From Paraescarpia echinospica (Eukaryota; Annelida; Polychaeta; Sabellida; Siboglinidae): a stretch of 64,000 nucleotides of DNA. The position numbers were made by a program, and so were the translations under genes. A model generated the notes under the pieces. The model was not told where the DNA came from, searched no databases, and worked only from the letters and a program-made list of their open reading frames with translations. The DNA lies in the NCBI GenBank assembly GCA_020002185.1, contig CM034533.1:51727568-51791567 (forward strand), in the 5' to 3' direction. The first letter of the stretch is position 1, and every line of letters starts with the position of its first letter. Below are positions 63,784 to 64,000 of this stretch, piece by piece.

Positions 63784-64000
63784 TCAGACGTCGAGACATG
63801 CCCTTTTCAACAGGTAATACTGCAAGGCGACCTCCAACAGAGCACGGTCGAACGGCGCCGTCCAATCCGTCCCCATGAGCCAGTCGGCCACCTGGCGCAT
63901 GAGGGCGCCCTCCGAAGCGCGATCGCCGCGCACGCAACGCTCCTCCAGTACCGAGAGTATACGAATAGCGGGGAGCAACAACGTCTGCTGTAGAAAGCTG
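63784..64000 (-). CDS. Unidentified ORF, C-terminal part, cut by window edge
   Basis: The minus frame is open from the right edge to the stop at 63784. First internal ATG at 63981 ('MLLPAIRILSVLEERC'), but the frame continues upstream of it to the edge, so the start is outside. It ends 'LEVALQYYLLKRACLDV' and appears helical. GC-rich like Polinton 2. No family recognised. It could be a further Polinton 2 gene beyond the repeat region or an adjacent element. Confidence 0.4.
   Translation of the reverse strand, partial: SFLQQTLLLPAIRILSVLEERCVRGDRASEGALMRQVADWLMGTDWTAPFDRALLEVALQYYLLKRACLDV

Overview
The window is metazoan genomic DNA, most likely from a marine invertebrate. It is AT-rich and repeat-laden, carries several non-LTR retrotransposon remnants, two Polinton/Maverick-class elements, pogo-type and hAT-type DNA transposon remnants, many microsatellites, and one stretch with canonical GT-AG introns. 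I cannot name the species from sequence alone. Two runs of exactly 1000 N (14584-15583 and 51633-52632) are scaffold joins, so order across them is unproven.

Layout. 1-14583: a mosaic of old repeats, including a broken CR1/Jockey-type LINE (1836-3700, minus), two copies of an L2/Rex-like LINE fragment (5942-7080 and 11043-11575, minus), a dispersed repeat called R1 here (5296-5900, 7620-8819, 38408-39470), and a pogo/Tigger-like DNA element (8820-11036) with TA target duplication, terminal inverted repeats and an open reading frame that lacks the DDE domain. 15584-29060: minisatellites, then a decayed Polinton (Polinton 1). Its minus-strand genes are a PolB-like polymerase, an SF1 helicase with HNH nuclease, a packaging ATPase, penton-type and major capsid proteins, a pX-like basic protein, an adenain-like protease, a fiber-like protein and a two-TM protein. 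Its plus-strand genes are a zinc-ribbon/PLA2-like protein and an integrase. Almost every gene is frameshifted. 29060-39480: GA/CT minisatellites, a hAT-like fragment, AT and GACA microsatellites, a HIRAN-like pseudogene with a 51-bp tandem array, and an R1 copy.

39948-44115 is a discrete element with about 560-bp terminal inverted repeats and a possible 3-bp CTA duplication. It surrounds a decayed gene with CxxC fingers and no visible DDE transposase. 44891-49172 is a nearly intact LINE (ORF1, ORF2, TTA-repeat tail). 49430-51480 holds a tRNA-derived SINE candidate, a 3-copy tandem repeat, and two exons of a spliced gene derived from an LTR-retrotransposon integrase zinc-binding domain.

52633-62917, directly after the second gap, is a strikingly GC-rich and much better preserved Polinton (Polinton 2). 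It has gene X, a small TM protein, a chromodomain integrase, a TM protein, penton, pX-like protein, intact major capsid and intact protease on plus. A long PolB with N-terminal zinc fingers and a possible OTU-like module lies convergently on minus. 62918-64000 holds short repeat arrays and the 3' end of an unidentified minus-strand ORF cut by the window edge.

The Polinton genes form self-replicating, virion-type modules: integrase for insertion, protein-primed PolB for replication, ATPase plus capsid proteins plus protease for particle assembly. Polinton 1 looks dead. Polinton 2 has only a few single-position breaks, some of which could be assembly errors.
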